Source: Patiriisocius marinus
Lineage (GTDB): Bacteria > Bacteroidota > Bacteroidia > Flavobacteriales > Flavobacteriaceae
Length of the DNA stretch: 64,000 bases
Reading direction: 5' to 3'
Assembly: GCF_008974325.1 (NCBI RefSeq)
Contig: NZ_BKCG01000001.1
Coordinates: 124,001 to 188,000, forward strand
The notes below the pieces were generated by a model. That model ran no database searches and was not told the origin of the DNA. It worked only from the letters and a program-made list of their open reading frames with translations. The number at the start of each line of letters is the position of its first letter. The first letter of the stretch is position 1. This document shows, in pieces, positions 25,467-34,577 of the stretch. Position numbers and translations under genes: made by a program.

Positions 25467-25793
25467 ATGTGAAATTATAAAGCAGAAAATATCGCTTTCT
25501 ACGATGGCGATACTGTTACAGTAAAAGTAGATTTAGGGTTTCTACATTTTCAAATAATGAAACTGAGACTTTTTGTTATTGACACTTTAGAGCTTAGAGG
25601 TCCTGATCGTGAACAAGGTTTAATTGTTCGTAATATTGTGAGAGAAATGATACTTAACAAAGAGGTAGAAATCCACTCTTACAAGGACAAACGTAGGAAT
25701 TTTGGACGTTATCTTGCAACTAATATGATTGGCGAACTCAACCTCAACCAATGGCTTATTGATAATGGCCACGCTGCGTCTTATTTACTTTAA
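25467..25793 (+). pseudogene. Thermonuclease (SNase)-like gene with a stop at codon 2
   Basis: From ATG 25467 the second codon is TGA (25470-25472). After it the frame is open and encodes an SNase-like domain: NYKAENIAFYDGDTVTVKVD, RLFVIDTLELRGPDREQG, FGRYLA and LNQWLIDNGHAA. The catalytic Arg (LRL), Glu (LEL) and Arg (GRY) positions are kept. The next ATG (25557) would drop the DGDTV strand, so that shorter 78-residue product is unlikely to fold. A single change of TGG to TGA at codon 2 would explain it. No signal peptide is visible. Confidence 0.65.
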
Positions 25794-25795
25794 TT

Positions 25796-26401
25796 CTAAA
25801 GTTTAAAATCGGTTTCTTCTAGAATTAGTTGATTGTTATATTCTAATGTCCATCCCATTGCATTGGTTAATAAATAGATTTTCTGAAGTTCAGAAATGAG
25901 CCTATTTTCTGCATTGGCTGTTAGACTTGAAGCTTCGATTTTTTTACGTAGGAGCTTTGTAACGCGTTTTTTAATTTCGTTATAATCCTTAGCTTCAAAT
26001 TGGTTCAAGTATTCCTGAGTAATATCATAATACTCAATATCAGGATTAATTTTTAGTTCTGGCTCGGGGATATTTAGAATTCGAACAATTTTTTCTTCTT
26101 TTAAAATTTCGGTTTCAATTTTACTTAAATCATAGCTAATAAATGCTTCAGCGTTAACTACAACAAGCGCTTTCTTTTTAGAATCTACCAAGCCCATTAA
26201 TAAGCTTTTAGTATCGTTATAAGTATAAATTTGAGAATAGGTCCCCTCTGTTACTATCAATTTACCTACGTTTCTAAGTTCTTTTTCAATTAAGGCACTA
26301 GTTTCATTAAGCTCATTTCTACGGTCCCTTTCTTGACTAAAATATTGAACCACACCAAAAAGTACTACCGCTATAAAAACACCTAAAAGTATTTTTCTCA
26401 T
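25796..26401 (-). CDS. DUF4230 protein, membrane-anchored
   Basis: A 201-residue protein with one N-terminal membrane segment (ILLGVFIAVVLFGVVQYF) followed by a periplasmic region matching the DUF4230 pattern: KELRNVGKLIVTEGTYSQIYTY, KALVVVNAEAFISYDLSKIE and IPEPELKINPDIEYYD. The activity of the family is not known. Its end converges on the SNase-like gene with a 2-bp gap. Confidence 0.82.
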   Translation of the reverse strand: MRKILLGVFIAVVLFGVVQYFSQERDRRNELNETSALIEKELRNVGKLIVTEGTYSQIYTYNDTKSLLMGLVDSKKKALVVVNAEAFISYDLSKIETEILKEEKIVRILNIPEPELKINPDIEYYDITQEYLNQFEAKDYNEIKKRVTKLLRKKIEASSLTANAENRLISELQKIYLLTNAMGWTLEYNNQLILEETDFKL

Positions 26402-26440
26402 TTCTGAAATTTTAATGAAAGGTAAATAATTAAACGATAA

Positions 26441-26468
26441 AAGCCATTGGCTAATTAACCAATGGCTT
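26441..26468 (-). terminator. Rho-independent terminator of the outer-membrane barrel gene
   Basis: A perfect 10-bp stem AAGCCATTGG/CCAATGGCTT with an 8-bp loop, followed on the minus strand by TTTTATCGTTT. It lies 63 bp after the stop of the barrel gene and before the DUF4230 gene. Confidence 0.75.
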
Positions 26469-26530
26469 CCATATTATTTTAATTTTTCTCGCCAAAATAT
26501 CAAATTTATGATATTTCCGAAGAAAACATT

Positions 26531-29305
26531 TTAGATATCATACTTAACAACTAGCATTACAATTCTAGGTAACACAAAATATTCTGAAGTACTACTAAGT
26601 TGTTGTTGCTCGTTAAAACTATCGTTATTTATACTTCCCGTATCAAGAATATTTGTTGCTTGAACTGAAAACTCCCAAGGACTTTCACCTTTTTGATAAT
26701 ATAAATTTGCATCAAAAAATGAGTAGCTGTTTTCGATAGTATTTTCTTGATTAGAGTAATCGTAAAAATCCCATTCGGCATTAAATGTAAAATCTTTTAA
26801 AAATTTAAAATCAACATTTGCATAAGGGCGTTGTGTTGTAAATTTTTGCTCTCCTGCACCATTATCATACTCATTTAAAGTAAGCCTGTACCCTACTTCA
26901 AAATTAGGAAACTCTTTAAAACTTGTTTGAGCACTTGCTGTATAACCTTGGGTGAAACTTGAACTCTCTAAAATTTCTTCATTGATATTATTAAAAGTAT
27001 TACTCCAAGAAACATTTGCGTTTAATCTAAACTGCACTTTTTTCACTCGCTTGCTAAATCGTGCAAAAACAGAAAGTGATTCATCTGGAAAATTACTGTC
27101 AATATTAAAAGGAGAACTCACTTGACTAATACCTTCTAAGTCTGTAGTTTGCTTAATCGCATCGATACTACGGCTATAGTTTATGTTACCCGAAATATTT
27201 GTGTAATTAAACATATTGAAACTGAAATACGATAAGTTATATGTGTGAGCTAAAGAGTTTTCAAGATTTCTATTTCCACGGAAAAGCCTGTTGTAGCTAT
27301 TAAAAACATAGCCTCTTGCATAGTCATTAATATCACTGTATTGTGCGTTAATAGAATAGTTAAATCTAATGTTTTCACTTTTCTTCAATTCCCAAATTAC
27401 ATTTAAATCTGGTAAAACCATCCAGTCATTTTGAGTTACCTCTGTGCCTAGTTGCTCATTTTTAAGACCGTAATTATGTAATGTCGCACCAGGAGTTAAT
27501 GTGAATGCTCCTGTTTTCAATTTGTAATGTAAGCCTAAAAATGCATCAGTAAATGTGTAAGCTACGTCATTATTATAGTCTGCTCCAGTAAATGTATTTG
27601 TAGATTCGCCATCTAACAATTGAAAGATACCAGAGTCAAATTGTTGCTTACTAAAAGTACTTCCTAACGTTACATTTAAGTTACTCACATTATTTAAAAC
27701 GTAGTAATAATCTACTTTTCCATCAAACTTGTTAGTGATTACATTTTTTTGCTGATTGATGCTAAATCTATCTGCATCAAATAATGGATCAAAAGTATCA
27801 GTACTTGTATCAGAAGGGTCTGCATTTGTCTCATCGATATCTGTAAATACTCCTCTAAATGGAACGGCATCTTGTACTGCCTGATAAAAAGGATCTTCAT
27901 CTTGATACAGGTATTGTGCTTGACCTGCGAAAATATTTTTATCATTAAGCGTATAATAAGCGTTTAGATTTTGATTGATTGAGAAAGGCTTGTTTTCTAA
28001 TTCTTCAGTTACATCGTTAGTAAAACCTTGAACAACTGAAAGTGTGTTTGAGTCTTCAGTTTGCTTTGAGGTTTTTATTAAAGCATCATAATCTAACTGG
28101 AAGTTTGTACTTGGTTTATACACACTACTTAGTTTCATCATCGCAAGTTGATTGCGAGTATCGCTATTGCTGTTTGTATTTTCAGTAATACCACTTAAAG
28201 CAAATTGCCTAACCGAATTATTTACAATGTTCGTTTTGTTATCACTTAAAATGGCAAAACCACTTACATCTAACTTAGGATTAACAGCATAGCTAAAGTT
28301 AGCCGCTAAAAACTTTGTGTCTAATTTATTTGCACGATTGTTTTGTGTTGTTGTAAAACCTAGGTCGCTATCCCTAACATTAAATGTGGTACCACCACCT
28401 CTATTAAAATTTCTAAATCCTCCAGTGAAATTAAAGTAATCTCTAAAAGTAAATGGCACTTCCCCTATATTATTAAAATCTGTAATAACATTAATACTAT
28501 ACTTAGGATTGTAATAAAAAAGTTTAGGATGAATCAAATAACTCCCGTCATCTTGATCTGAATTTGCTTCAGCAACACCTGCTCCTGCAGTAATTTCTCC
28601 AAACCAGAAATTTTTCTTTCCTTCTTTTAATTTTATATTAATTGCATAACTGTCTTGGTCATTACCAAGGCCTTTTAATTGCCCAACTTCATTGTAGTTA
28701 CGCAACACTTCAACTTTACCCACAGCATCAGCAGGAATATTTTTAGTGGCTAATTTAGAATCACCATCAAAGAAGTCTTTTCCCTCGACCATTACTTTAG
28801 AAACCGTTTTACCTTCAATCTGTATTTCACCATCATCGTTCACTTCAAGACCTGGAAGTTTATCTAGTACATCCCCAAGTTTACGCTCTTCTCCACTAGT
28901 AAAACTATCTGCATTATAAATAATAGTATCCCCTTTTACAGTCACTGGCATTTCATAAATAAGTTCAACATCGTCCAGTAAATTATCTTGCTGTAAAAGC
29001 TTAAAGTTATAGTCTACATTTTCACCATCAGCAGGTACAACCAGCACTTTCTCAGCTGGATTATACCCTAAAAAACTTGCCTTCAATACATATGTTTCGC
29101 CTTTAGGCAAATCTAATTGGTACTTACCATCATCATTAGTTATCCCATAACTTTCAATAGCTCCTGAAGATTGTACGGTTGCAATAACGTTAGCTAAAGA
29201 GAGGGGCTCCCCTATACTATCCCTAATAAAACCTTTTACTTTTATTGACTGCGCAGAGGCTCCTACTCCACACAACAATACTGCAATTAATAGTATCTTT
29301 TTCAT
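26531..29305 (-). CDS. TonB-dependent-receptor-like outer membrane beta-barrel protein
   Basis: A 924-residue outer-membrane protein: signal peptide MKKILLIAVLLCGVGASAQ, a CarboxypepD_reg-like domain (about 22-110, GEPLSLANVIATV, GKYQLDLPKGE), a plug-like region (LGDVLDKLPGLEVNDDGEI, about 140-235) and a long beta-barrel rich in aromatic and Asn residues. It belongs to the flavobacterial outer-membrane beta-barrel family that resembles TonB receptors. The substrate is unknown. GLPGLI genes follow upstream on the same strand, and such neighbours are common in flavobacteria. Confidence 0.88.
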   Translation of the reverse strand: MKKILLIAVLLCGVGASAQSIKVKGFIRDSIGEPLSLANVIATVQSSGAIESYGITNDDGKYQLDLPKGETYVLKASFLGYNPAEKVLVVPADGENVDYNFKLLQQDNLLDDVELIYEMPVTVKGDTIIYNADSFTSGEERKLGDVLDKLPGLEVNDDGEIQIEGKTVSKVMVEGKDFFDGDSKLATKNIPADAVGKVEVLRNYNEVGQLKGLGNDQDSYAINIKLKEGKKNFWFGEITAGAGVAEANSDQDDGSYLIHPKLFYYNPKYSINVITDFNNIGEVPFTFRDYFNFTGGFRNFNRGGGTTFNVRDSDLGFTTTQNNRANKLDTKFLAANFSYAVNPKLDVSGFAILSDNKTNIVNNSVRQFALSGITENTNSNSDTRNQLAMMKLSSVYKPSTNFQLDYDALIKTSKQTEDSNTLSVVQGFTNDVTEELENKPFSINQNLNAYYTLNDKNIFAGQAQYLYQDEDPFYQAVQDAVPFRGVFTDIDETNADPSDTSTDTFDPLFDADRFSINQQKNVITNKFDGKVDYYYVLNNVSNLNVTLGSTFSKQQFDSGIFQLLDGESTNTFTGADYNNDVAYTFTDAFLGLHYKLKTGAFTLTPGATLHNYGLKNEQLGTEVTQNDWMVLPDLNVIWELKKSENIRFNYSINAQYSDINDYARGYVFNSYNRLFRGNRNLENSLAHTYNLSYFSFNMFNYTNISGNINYSRSIDAIKQTTDLEGISQVSSPFNIDSNFPDESLSVFARFSKRVKKVQFRLNANVSWSNTFNNINEEILESSSFTQGYTASAQTSFKEFPNFEVGYRLTLNEYDNGAGEQKFTTQRPYANVDFKFLKDFTFNAEWDFYDYSNQENTIENSYSFFDANLYYQKGESPWEFSVQATNILDTGSINNDSFNEQQQLSSTSEYFVLPRIVMLVVKYDI

Positions 29306-29460
29306 TTTTATTAATTAGTTGATTATTAATTTAAATTGACAATTTGCAAGATTTTTTTTGTTGAAATTTTGTAACTCTTCAAAATTTCGAAAGAAAAATG
29401 CGCTCAAAAGTTTTATACAGGTAAGCGCATTCAATAATTTATTGAGAAACTAAAATTAAA

Positions 29461-30354
29461 TTAACCTCGTCCGCCTCTTCCACCTCCTCGGCCACCACGA
29501 CCTCTAAAGTTTTCACGCATTTCGTCAGTTTTTTCTTTTACAATTTTTTGGTATTCTTCTCTTGTAACTTCTTTACCTTTAGTTGGAGCTTCAATTTTAT
29601 CAGTATCCTTAGGGTTCATTATAATTTTAGAACACAACAATGTAGTTCTATGTGCATTTAGTTCAAGGATTAATCCCGGTAAGCCTGCATATTCCCCAGG
29701 ACCATTTTTCACAGGAATCATAGGTGTGTACCACGCCGTAACAGTCACTTCTTTAGGTACTTCAATATTATCCATTGGGTCATCACTTTCCTTCTTTGTT
29801 AGCGAATCGTTTTTTTCTTCTTTAGCATTATTATCGCCTCTACCTCCTCTTGGCCCTCTGGGACGAGCCATACTAAAATCATTAGGATCAACAGCTTTTA
29901 CTGCAGTTGCTTTAAATGCTACATATTGACCAATTTGCTTAGACTCCTTTGACATCACCCACTCTAATTGTGGAACTTCGTCTGTTACTAAAAACTCTTT
30001 TCCAAAAAATTCATTTTCTTCAATTAATTGATTAGTTTCTAAATTTTTATACTGCGCTCCAGGTGTGTAACTACTCATCATCATCCCAAAACCACCTCTT
30101 CCAGCATTGGTGTCAAGTTTTTCTTCTTCTTTGTAAATAGACTCGTTATTATTAAATGTGAGAATGTATGTTTTTTCTAAATAGCTTTTCATTCGATCAG
30201 CTATCGTTTTTTTCATATCCTCACTCATTTCTCTACCTCCAAAACCGTCCATATCCATAGTGGTTTTAGATTCGTAAAATGCCTGTCCGCTAATGTTTTG
30301 TGCCGAAATATTAATAGTAAAAAAGACGGCTAATGCAATTAAAAGTGTTTTCAT
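29461..30354 (-). CDS. GLPGLI-family secreted protein with Gly/Arg-rich tail
   Basis: A 297-residue periplasmic or secreted protein. It has a signal peptide (MKTLLIALAVFFTINISAQ) and the name motif in YAGLPGLILELNAHRTTL (about 220-235), with the earlier ILTFNNNESIYKEEE strand. The last 15 residues are FRGRGGRGGGRGGRG, a low-complexity cationic tail. The GLPGLI family is restricted mainly to Bacteroidota and has no known activity. A paralog lies directly upstream (30499-31332). Confidence 0.9.
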   Translation of the reverse strand: MKTLLIALAVFFTINISAQNISGQAFYESKTTMDMDGFGGREMSEDMKKTIADRMKSYLEKTYILTFNNNESIYKEEEKLDTNAGRGGFGMMMSSYTPGAQYKNLETNQLIEENEFFGKEFLVTDEVPQLEWVMSKESKQIGQYVAFKATAVKAVDPNDFSMARPRGPRGGRGDNNAKEEKNDSLTKKESDDPMDNIEVPKEVTVTAWYTPMIPVKNGPGEYAGLPGLILELNAHRTTLLCSKIIMNPKDTDKIEAPTKGKEVTREEYQKIVKEKTDEMRENFRGRGGRGGGRGGRG

Positions 30355-30418
30355 AAGGGTTGTTGTTTATTTAGTATTAGTACTAAAGTTTCTGTTATGT
30401 TACAGCAACTTTAAATTT

Positions 30419-30437
30419 GTCTAACTATCTGTTAGAC
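30419..30437. promoter_or_regulatory. Inverted repeat GTCTAAC-tatct-GTTAGAC upstream of the first GLPGLI gene
   Basis: A perfect 7-bp inverted repeat with a 5-bp spacer, about 65 bp before the GLPGLI start codon at 30354. The GTTAG half-site resembles the GTTAA units of the direct repeat at 31453-31477, so the neighbouring response regulator could bind both. This is inferred from sequence alone. Confidence 0.45.
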
Positions 30438-30498
30438 TACTATAAAAACCGCAACCCTCCCATGTTAAGAAATCTTTAACACTTAAAGCGTTTCTAAT

Positions 30499-31332
30499 CT
30501 ACATCCCACCATCAATTTCGATGGTAAAACCAGTATTGCCTTTACTCCCCTTTCGACTTTCAAACTGCTCCTGCATCTCTTTTCTTTTTTTCTCTTGTAT
30601 TTTATCAAACTCATCTTGAGAAACTTTCTTCCCTTTTTTAGGTCGCTCTGTTGAGACTCCTTCTTTTGGATTCAAGACAATTTTTGAACAAAGTATGGTT
30701 AAATCGCCATCATTCACTTCAAGTACTAATCCTGGTAATCCATAATAATCGTCTGGCCCATGTTGTACGGGTATTGAAGGAGTGTACCACACTGTCAGTA
30801 GTATCACTTTTTCACTATCCTCATATTCTTGCTTTTCTTCATTGTAAATTCTATCGTTTCTAGTTTTTGTTTTTGTTGCTTTAAAACATACATACTCCCC
30901 TATGTTTTTCGTTTCCTTTTCGAGTTTCCATTCCTGATCCACAAGAGCATCTTGGATTAAAAATTCTTTACCCATTATTTCGGTTGCTTGGGTATAGGTT
31001 TTTTCTTTAGTATTTCGGTACACTAAATCATTTCCTCCAGAAACTATAATCTGAATTCCATCCCCTACTGCAGGTGGTGCAAGTGATTGCTCTTGCTCAT
31101 ATAATGACTCGGTAGTTGTAAAATTAAGCGTGTAAGTTTTCTGAAATTGTTTTTTCATTTGTGCGCGAAGTTGCTCCATCATCGCATCATCAATTCCAGA
31201 TTCCTTTGCGTCATTTTCAGGAATGTCAAAACTTCTATCGGTTTTATAAGTAGCTATTCCATTGAATTCTTGAGCAATTGCAGTGCTTAACGAAAGTACA
31301 ATTGTGAGTAGTAGTGTAATAAGTGTTTTCAT
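30499..31332 (-). CDS. GLPGLI-family secreted protein (paralog)
   Basis: A 277-residue protein with signal peptide MKTLITLLLTIVLSLSTAIAQ, a YTLNFTTTESLYEQEQ strand, and YYGLPGLVLEVNDGDLTILCSKI containing the family motif. The Lys-rich end differs from the Gly/Arg tail of its neighbour. The pair probably arose by duplication. It is transcribed divergently from a histidine kinase/response regulator pair across a 185-bp gap that holds three phased GTTAA repeats. Confidence 0.9.
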   Translation of the reverse strand: MKTLITLLLTIVLSLSTAIAQEFNGIATYKTDRSFDIPENDAKESGIDDAMMEQLRAQMKKQFQKTYTLNFTTTESLYEQEQSLAPPAVGDGIQIIVSGGNDLVYRNTKEKTYTQATEIMGKEFLIQDALVDQEWKLEKETKNIGEYVCFKATKTKTRNDRIYNEEKQEYEDSEKVILLTVWYTPSIPVQHGPDDYYGLPGLVLEVNDGDLTILCSKIVLNPKEGVSTERPKKGKKVSQDEFDKIQEKKRKEMQEQFESRKGSKGNTGFTIEIDGGM

Positions 31333-31452
31333 TTTTCTGAAATTTTAATGATAATAAGTTGGTTCTAAATAAACGTACAGTTTTTACTTCATTAATATTT
31401 CCGAAGCTATTATTGCACACCACAAAGATGTACTAATTGTTTAGCTACAATA

Positions 31453-31478
31453 GTTAACGAACGTTAACGTGTGTTAAG
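31453..31478. promoter_or_regulatory. Three GTTAA direct repeats at 10-bp spacing (probable response-regulator site)
   Basis: GTTAAC, GTTAAC and GTTAAG begin at 31453, 31463 and 31473, exactly one helical turn apart. The first two also form a palindrome (GTTAACGAACGTTAAC). Phased direct repeats are typical of OmpR-family regulators, and the gene for one starts in the divergent operon 1.6 kb away. The site lies between GLPGLI (start 31332) and the kinase (start 31518). Confidence 0.6.
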
Positions 31479-31517
31479 CGGTTTGTGGAACACATATTTA
31501 TGGTTGTTATTTGTACT

Positions 31518-33050
31518 ATGCAAGAACGACACTACAAAACAATTTTATACTTTATTATCGCTGCGATACTTGGTACGCTAGCGATACAAGGATATTGGAA
31601 TTATAAAAATTACCAAACGGGAAAGCAACAACTTATCAATGATGTTCAGGTTAGTTTAGATAATGCCGTGAACAATTATTATGCAAACAAAACGGAGCAA
31701 CGTTTTAAAGATTTCGCTTTTGTTGAAGAATTAAAATCTGCAGATTCTATAATTAATAGATTTAGAAATGACAGTATTTTCATAGAGTTTGACAGAATAG
31801 ATTCAATTTCTAAAGTAGATGATGCAAGTGTAGATATTATTCTTGAGCTTCAGGAAAACACTGCTCTAGGAGAAAGTGGGAAATTCACTTCAATGAGTTT
31901 CAAAAAAGGAAATACTAGAAGTAAAGATACGATCTACAAAATATTTAAATTGAATGATACCATAAACGAGTTTTTTTTTAATTTGGAAAACAAAAATGAT
32001 TCCTTATTTAGTCACCCATTAGCACAACTTACTTCTCAAGTAATGTACTCGATGGCTGCTAAAAAAATTGATTTAAATGAAATTGACCAACTTTTAATGA
32101 AAGAGTTGAATAGTAAAAATATTCACGTAAATTTTAGTCTGTACTTTCAAAATGCATTTGCAGATGATCAAAGCAGTGGTTTTATTCCTGAAACTAGATC
32201 ATATTTAACAGCAAAATCGAATAGTGCTTTTCTACCCAAGCATTCATTCTTGCAAATCAATTTCTCTAATATTCCCGAAACTATTTTAAAGAGAAATATC
32301 ATAGGACTCATTATATCATTACTTTTCATTTTAGCCATTTCTGGATGTTTACTTTACTTATTAAAAGTGATAAAAAACCAAAAACAACTTGCCGAAATTA
32401 AAAACGATTTAATAAGTAATATCACCCACGAATTTAAAACGCCTTTAGCAACCATTGGCGCTGCAATGGAGGGAATCCAATTATTTAACAAAAATAATGA
32501 TATAGAAAAAACACAACGGTATGCAGAGGTTTCATCAACACAAGTAAAAAAACTAACTACAATGGTTGAAAAACTTCTCGAAACAGCAACGCTTGATAGT
32601 GAAAATTTAGAGTTAAATATTGAGGAGACTGATCTTGTCCATTTATTAGAAACGGCGACCACAAAGGAGTCCGTACTTGCAAGTAACAAAGAAGTAACTT
32701 TTAACACAACTGCGCCTATTCTATCGTACCCTATTGATGCATTTCATTTTGAAAATGCACTCAACAACCTTATCGACAACGCAATTAAATATGGCGGAAA
32801 CCATATTGAAGTCTCTATTTCAAGAACTAAAAATGAGATAGAAATAATAATTTCAGATAATGGAAAAGAACTCACAAATACTCAAAGCAAACAGATTTTT
32901 GAAAAATTTTATCGTGTTCCAAAAGGAAATACACACGACATAAAAGGTTTTGGGATTGGGTTATACTATACAAAAGCCATAATTGAAAAACATGGTGGAA
33001 CCATTACAGTTCAAGTGAAACCAACTACTTTTAAAATAATACTATCCTAA
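31518..33050 (+). CDS. Membrane sensor histidine kinase
   Basis: A 510-residue kinase from the ATG at 31518; an upstream ATG would add an 11-residue non-leader extension. Two membrane helices (about 8-28 and 261-283) bracket a periplasmic sensor of about 230 residues. Then come a HisKA site ISNITHEFKTPLATIGAAM (phosphorylated His about 304) and a HATPase domain with NALNNLIDNAIKYGG, IIISDNGKEL and GFGIGLYYTKAI. The stop and the next start overlap as TAATG, so it is paired with the OmpR-type regulator. The sensor shows no recognised ligand domain. Confidence 0.9.
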   Translation: MQERHYKTILYFIIAAILGTLAIQGYWNYKNYQTGKQQLINDVQVSLDNAVNNYYANKTEQRFKDFAFVEELKSADSIINRFRNDSIFIEFDRIDSISKVDDASVDIILELQENTALGESGKFTSMSFKKGNTRSKDTIYKIFKLNDTINEFFFNLENKNDSLFSHPLAQLTSQVMYSMAAKKIDLNEIDQLLMKELNSKNIHVNFSLYFQNAFADDQSSGFIPETRSYLTAKSNSAFLPKHSFLQINFSNIPETILKRNIIGLIISLLFILAISGCLLYLLKVIKNQKQLAEIKNDLISNITHEFKTPLATIGAAMEGIQLFNKNNDIEKTQRYAEVSSTQVKKLTTMVEKLLETATLDSENLELNIEETDLVHLLETATTKESVLASNKEVTFNTTAPILSYPIDAFHFENALNNLIDNAIKYGGNHIEVSISRTKNEIEIIISDNGKELTNTQSKQIFEKFYRVPKGNTHDIKGFGIGLYYTKAIIEKHGGTITVQVKPTTFKIILS

Positions 33051-33733
33051 TGAGCAACGCACCTAAAATACTACTTGCAGAAGACGAACCCGCATTAGGG
33101 ATGATTGTAAAAGAAAGTCTTGAAACAAAAGGTTTTCAAGTAACACATTGCATTGATGGTAGTACCGCTTATGAGAAATTTAAAAGCCAAGAAATTGATG
33201 CATTAGTACTTGATGTGATGATGCCTAAAAAAGATGGCTTTACACTTGCTAAAGAAATACGAGAAATTGACGCGCAAGTACCTATCATTTTTTTAACAGC
33301 AAAATCGCAAACTAAAAATGTTGTAGAAGGTTTCGAAAGTGGCGGAAACGATTACTTAAAAAAACCCTTCAGTATGGAGGAGCTTATTGTACGTATAAAT
33401 AATTTACTTAATCGAAAGGAACTTCAAAATGAGCAAGCCGAAATTTTAATAGGTGACTACACGTTTCAATTTAAAAAACAAACCCTTCAATTTAAAGAAG
33501 AGGCTTGCATAAAGTTAACACATCGCGAAGCGCATTTACTTTTTCACTTAAACCAAAATAAAAACGAAGTCCTTGACCGTTCAACAATTCTAAACAAGCT
33601 CTGGAATAACGACGATTTTTTTAGTGCCCGAAGTATGGATGTATTCATCTCTAAACTCAGGAAAAAATTAAAACAAGACGAACGAATAGAGATTATTAAC
33701 GTGAGAGGTTTTGGCTATAAATTAGTATATTAA
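33050..33733 (+). CDS. OmpR-family response regulator
   Basis: A 227-residue regulator. The receiver has acidic Glu11-Asp12, phospho-acceptor Asp55 (LVLDVMMPKKDG), Thr83 and Lys105 (YLKKPFS). The winged-helix DNA-binding domain occupies about 130-227 (LTHREAHLLFHLNQNKNEVLDR, RSMDVFISKLRKKLKQD, IINVRGFGYKLVY). It is translationally coupled to the kinase. The three phased GTTAA repeats upstream of the operon are its most likely binding site. Confidence 0.95.
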   Translation: MSNAPKILLAEDEPALGMIVKESLETKGFQVTHCIDGSTAYEKFKSQEIDALVLDVMMPKKDGFTLAKEIREIDAQVPIIFLTAKSQTKNVVEGFESGGNDYLKKPFSMEELIVRINNLLNRKELQNEQAEILIGDYTFQFKKQTLQFKEEACIKLTHREAHLLFHLNQNKNEVLDRSTILNKLWNNDDFFSARSMDVFISKLRKKLKQDERIEIINVRGFGYKLVY

Positions 33734-33801
33734 TTTAAAAGATTATTCAGGTTCAAGTTCCTCATAATTATAAGGCACTCTTTTTGTATCTTGCTTTACA
33801 A

Positions 33802-34572
33802 ATGAAACAACTTTTAATAGTACTTTTTCTTGTAAGCAGCCTTGGATATAGCCAGCAATTTATTGAAGCTAAGCCCATTGAAGCTGAACATTTTATAGGG
33901 TACGACTCTTATAAAAACTTGTTTTTTACTCAGGGGATGGTTCTTTACAAAACAGGTCCTACAGGTATTTTTGAGTTCACAGATTTTCAATTAGGGCCTA
34001 TTTCTTCTGTAGATATAATTAACCCACTTAATGTTGTTGTCTATTACGAACAAACAAACACAGCTGTTTTATTAGACAATAGACTTACACAAATTGAACG
34101 TATTAACTTCAACACATTAGCGCCATTTACAAACACAAGTGCAGCCACTAATGCGGGCGGAAATAAACTGTGGATTTTCAATCAAGACAATCAACAATTA
34201 GAATTATACAATTACCGCACTAACCAAACAAGAGAACTTTCGCAGCCTATAGCCGAAACTTTAAAGCGTCAAGTAAGTAATTTCAATTATTGTTATGTGC
34301 TAACCGAAAAGCAATTAATAGGTTACAATCCTTTTGGAGGGGTACTATTTACAATGCCATTTGAAAAAGGCGAAAACATATACCAATACGATGAAGATGT
34401 AGTAATTTTGCGCGATAACCAATTATTTAAAATTTCAGATAAAAACACTGAAGTCATTCCGTTTTTCAACCCTGAAATAAGTATTAAGGACTTGCAGCTA
34501 ACTCAAGATTTCTTGTATATTTATGACGGCGAAAAACTTCATATATTTGCCATAAACAAACCCAAGAAATAA
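33802..34572 (+). CDS. Secreted hypothetical protein, possibly beta-propeller-like
   Basis: A 256-residue protein from ATG 33802, which gives signal peptide MKQLLIVLFLVSSLGYSQ. An upstream TTG (33784) would only add six residues before it. The body consists of short repeated beta-strand units (LWIFNQDNQQLELYNY, VVILRDNQLFKISDK, LYIYDGEKLHIFAI) like degenerate propeller blades. I recognise no family. The next gene, a deoxynucleoside kinase, starts 5 bp after its stop, so they are likely cotranscribed. Confidence 0.65.
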   Translation: MKQLLIVLFLVSSLGYSQQFIEAKPIEAEHFIGYDSYKNLFFTQGMVLYKTGPTGIFEFTDFQLGPISSVDIINPLNVVVYYEQTNTAVLLDNRLTQIERINFNTLAPFTNTSAATNAGGNKLWIFNQDNQQLELYNYRTNQTRELSQPIAETLKRQVSNFNYCYVLTEKQLIGYNPFGGVLFTMPFEKGENIYQYDEDVVILRDNQLFKISDKNTEVIPFFNPEISIKDLQLTQDFLYIYDGEKLHIFAINKPKK

Positions 34573-34577
34573 CACAT

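Noticed and set aside
26531-29305. Assignment of the barrel as a SusC-type glycan importer
   Set aside because: There is no SusD partner or glycan enzyme nearby, and the family fits the general outer-membrane barrel group better.
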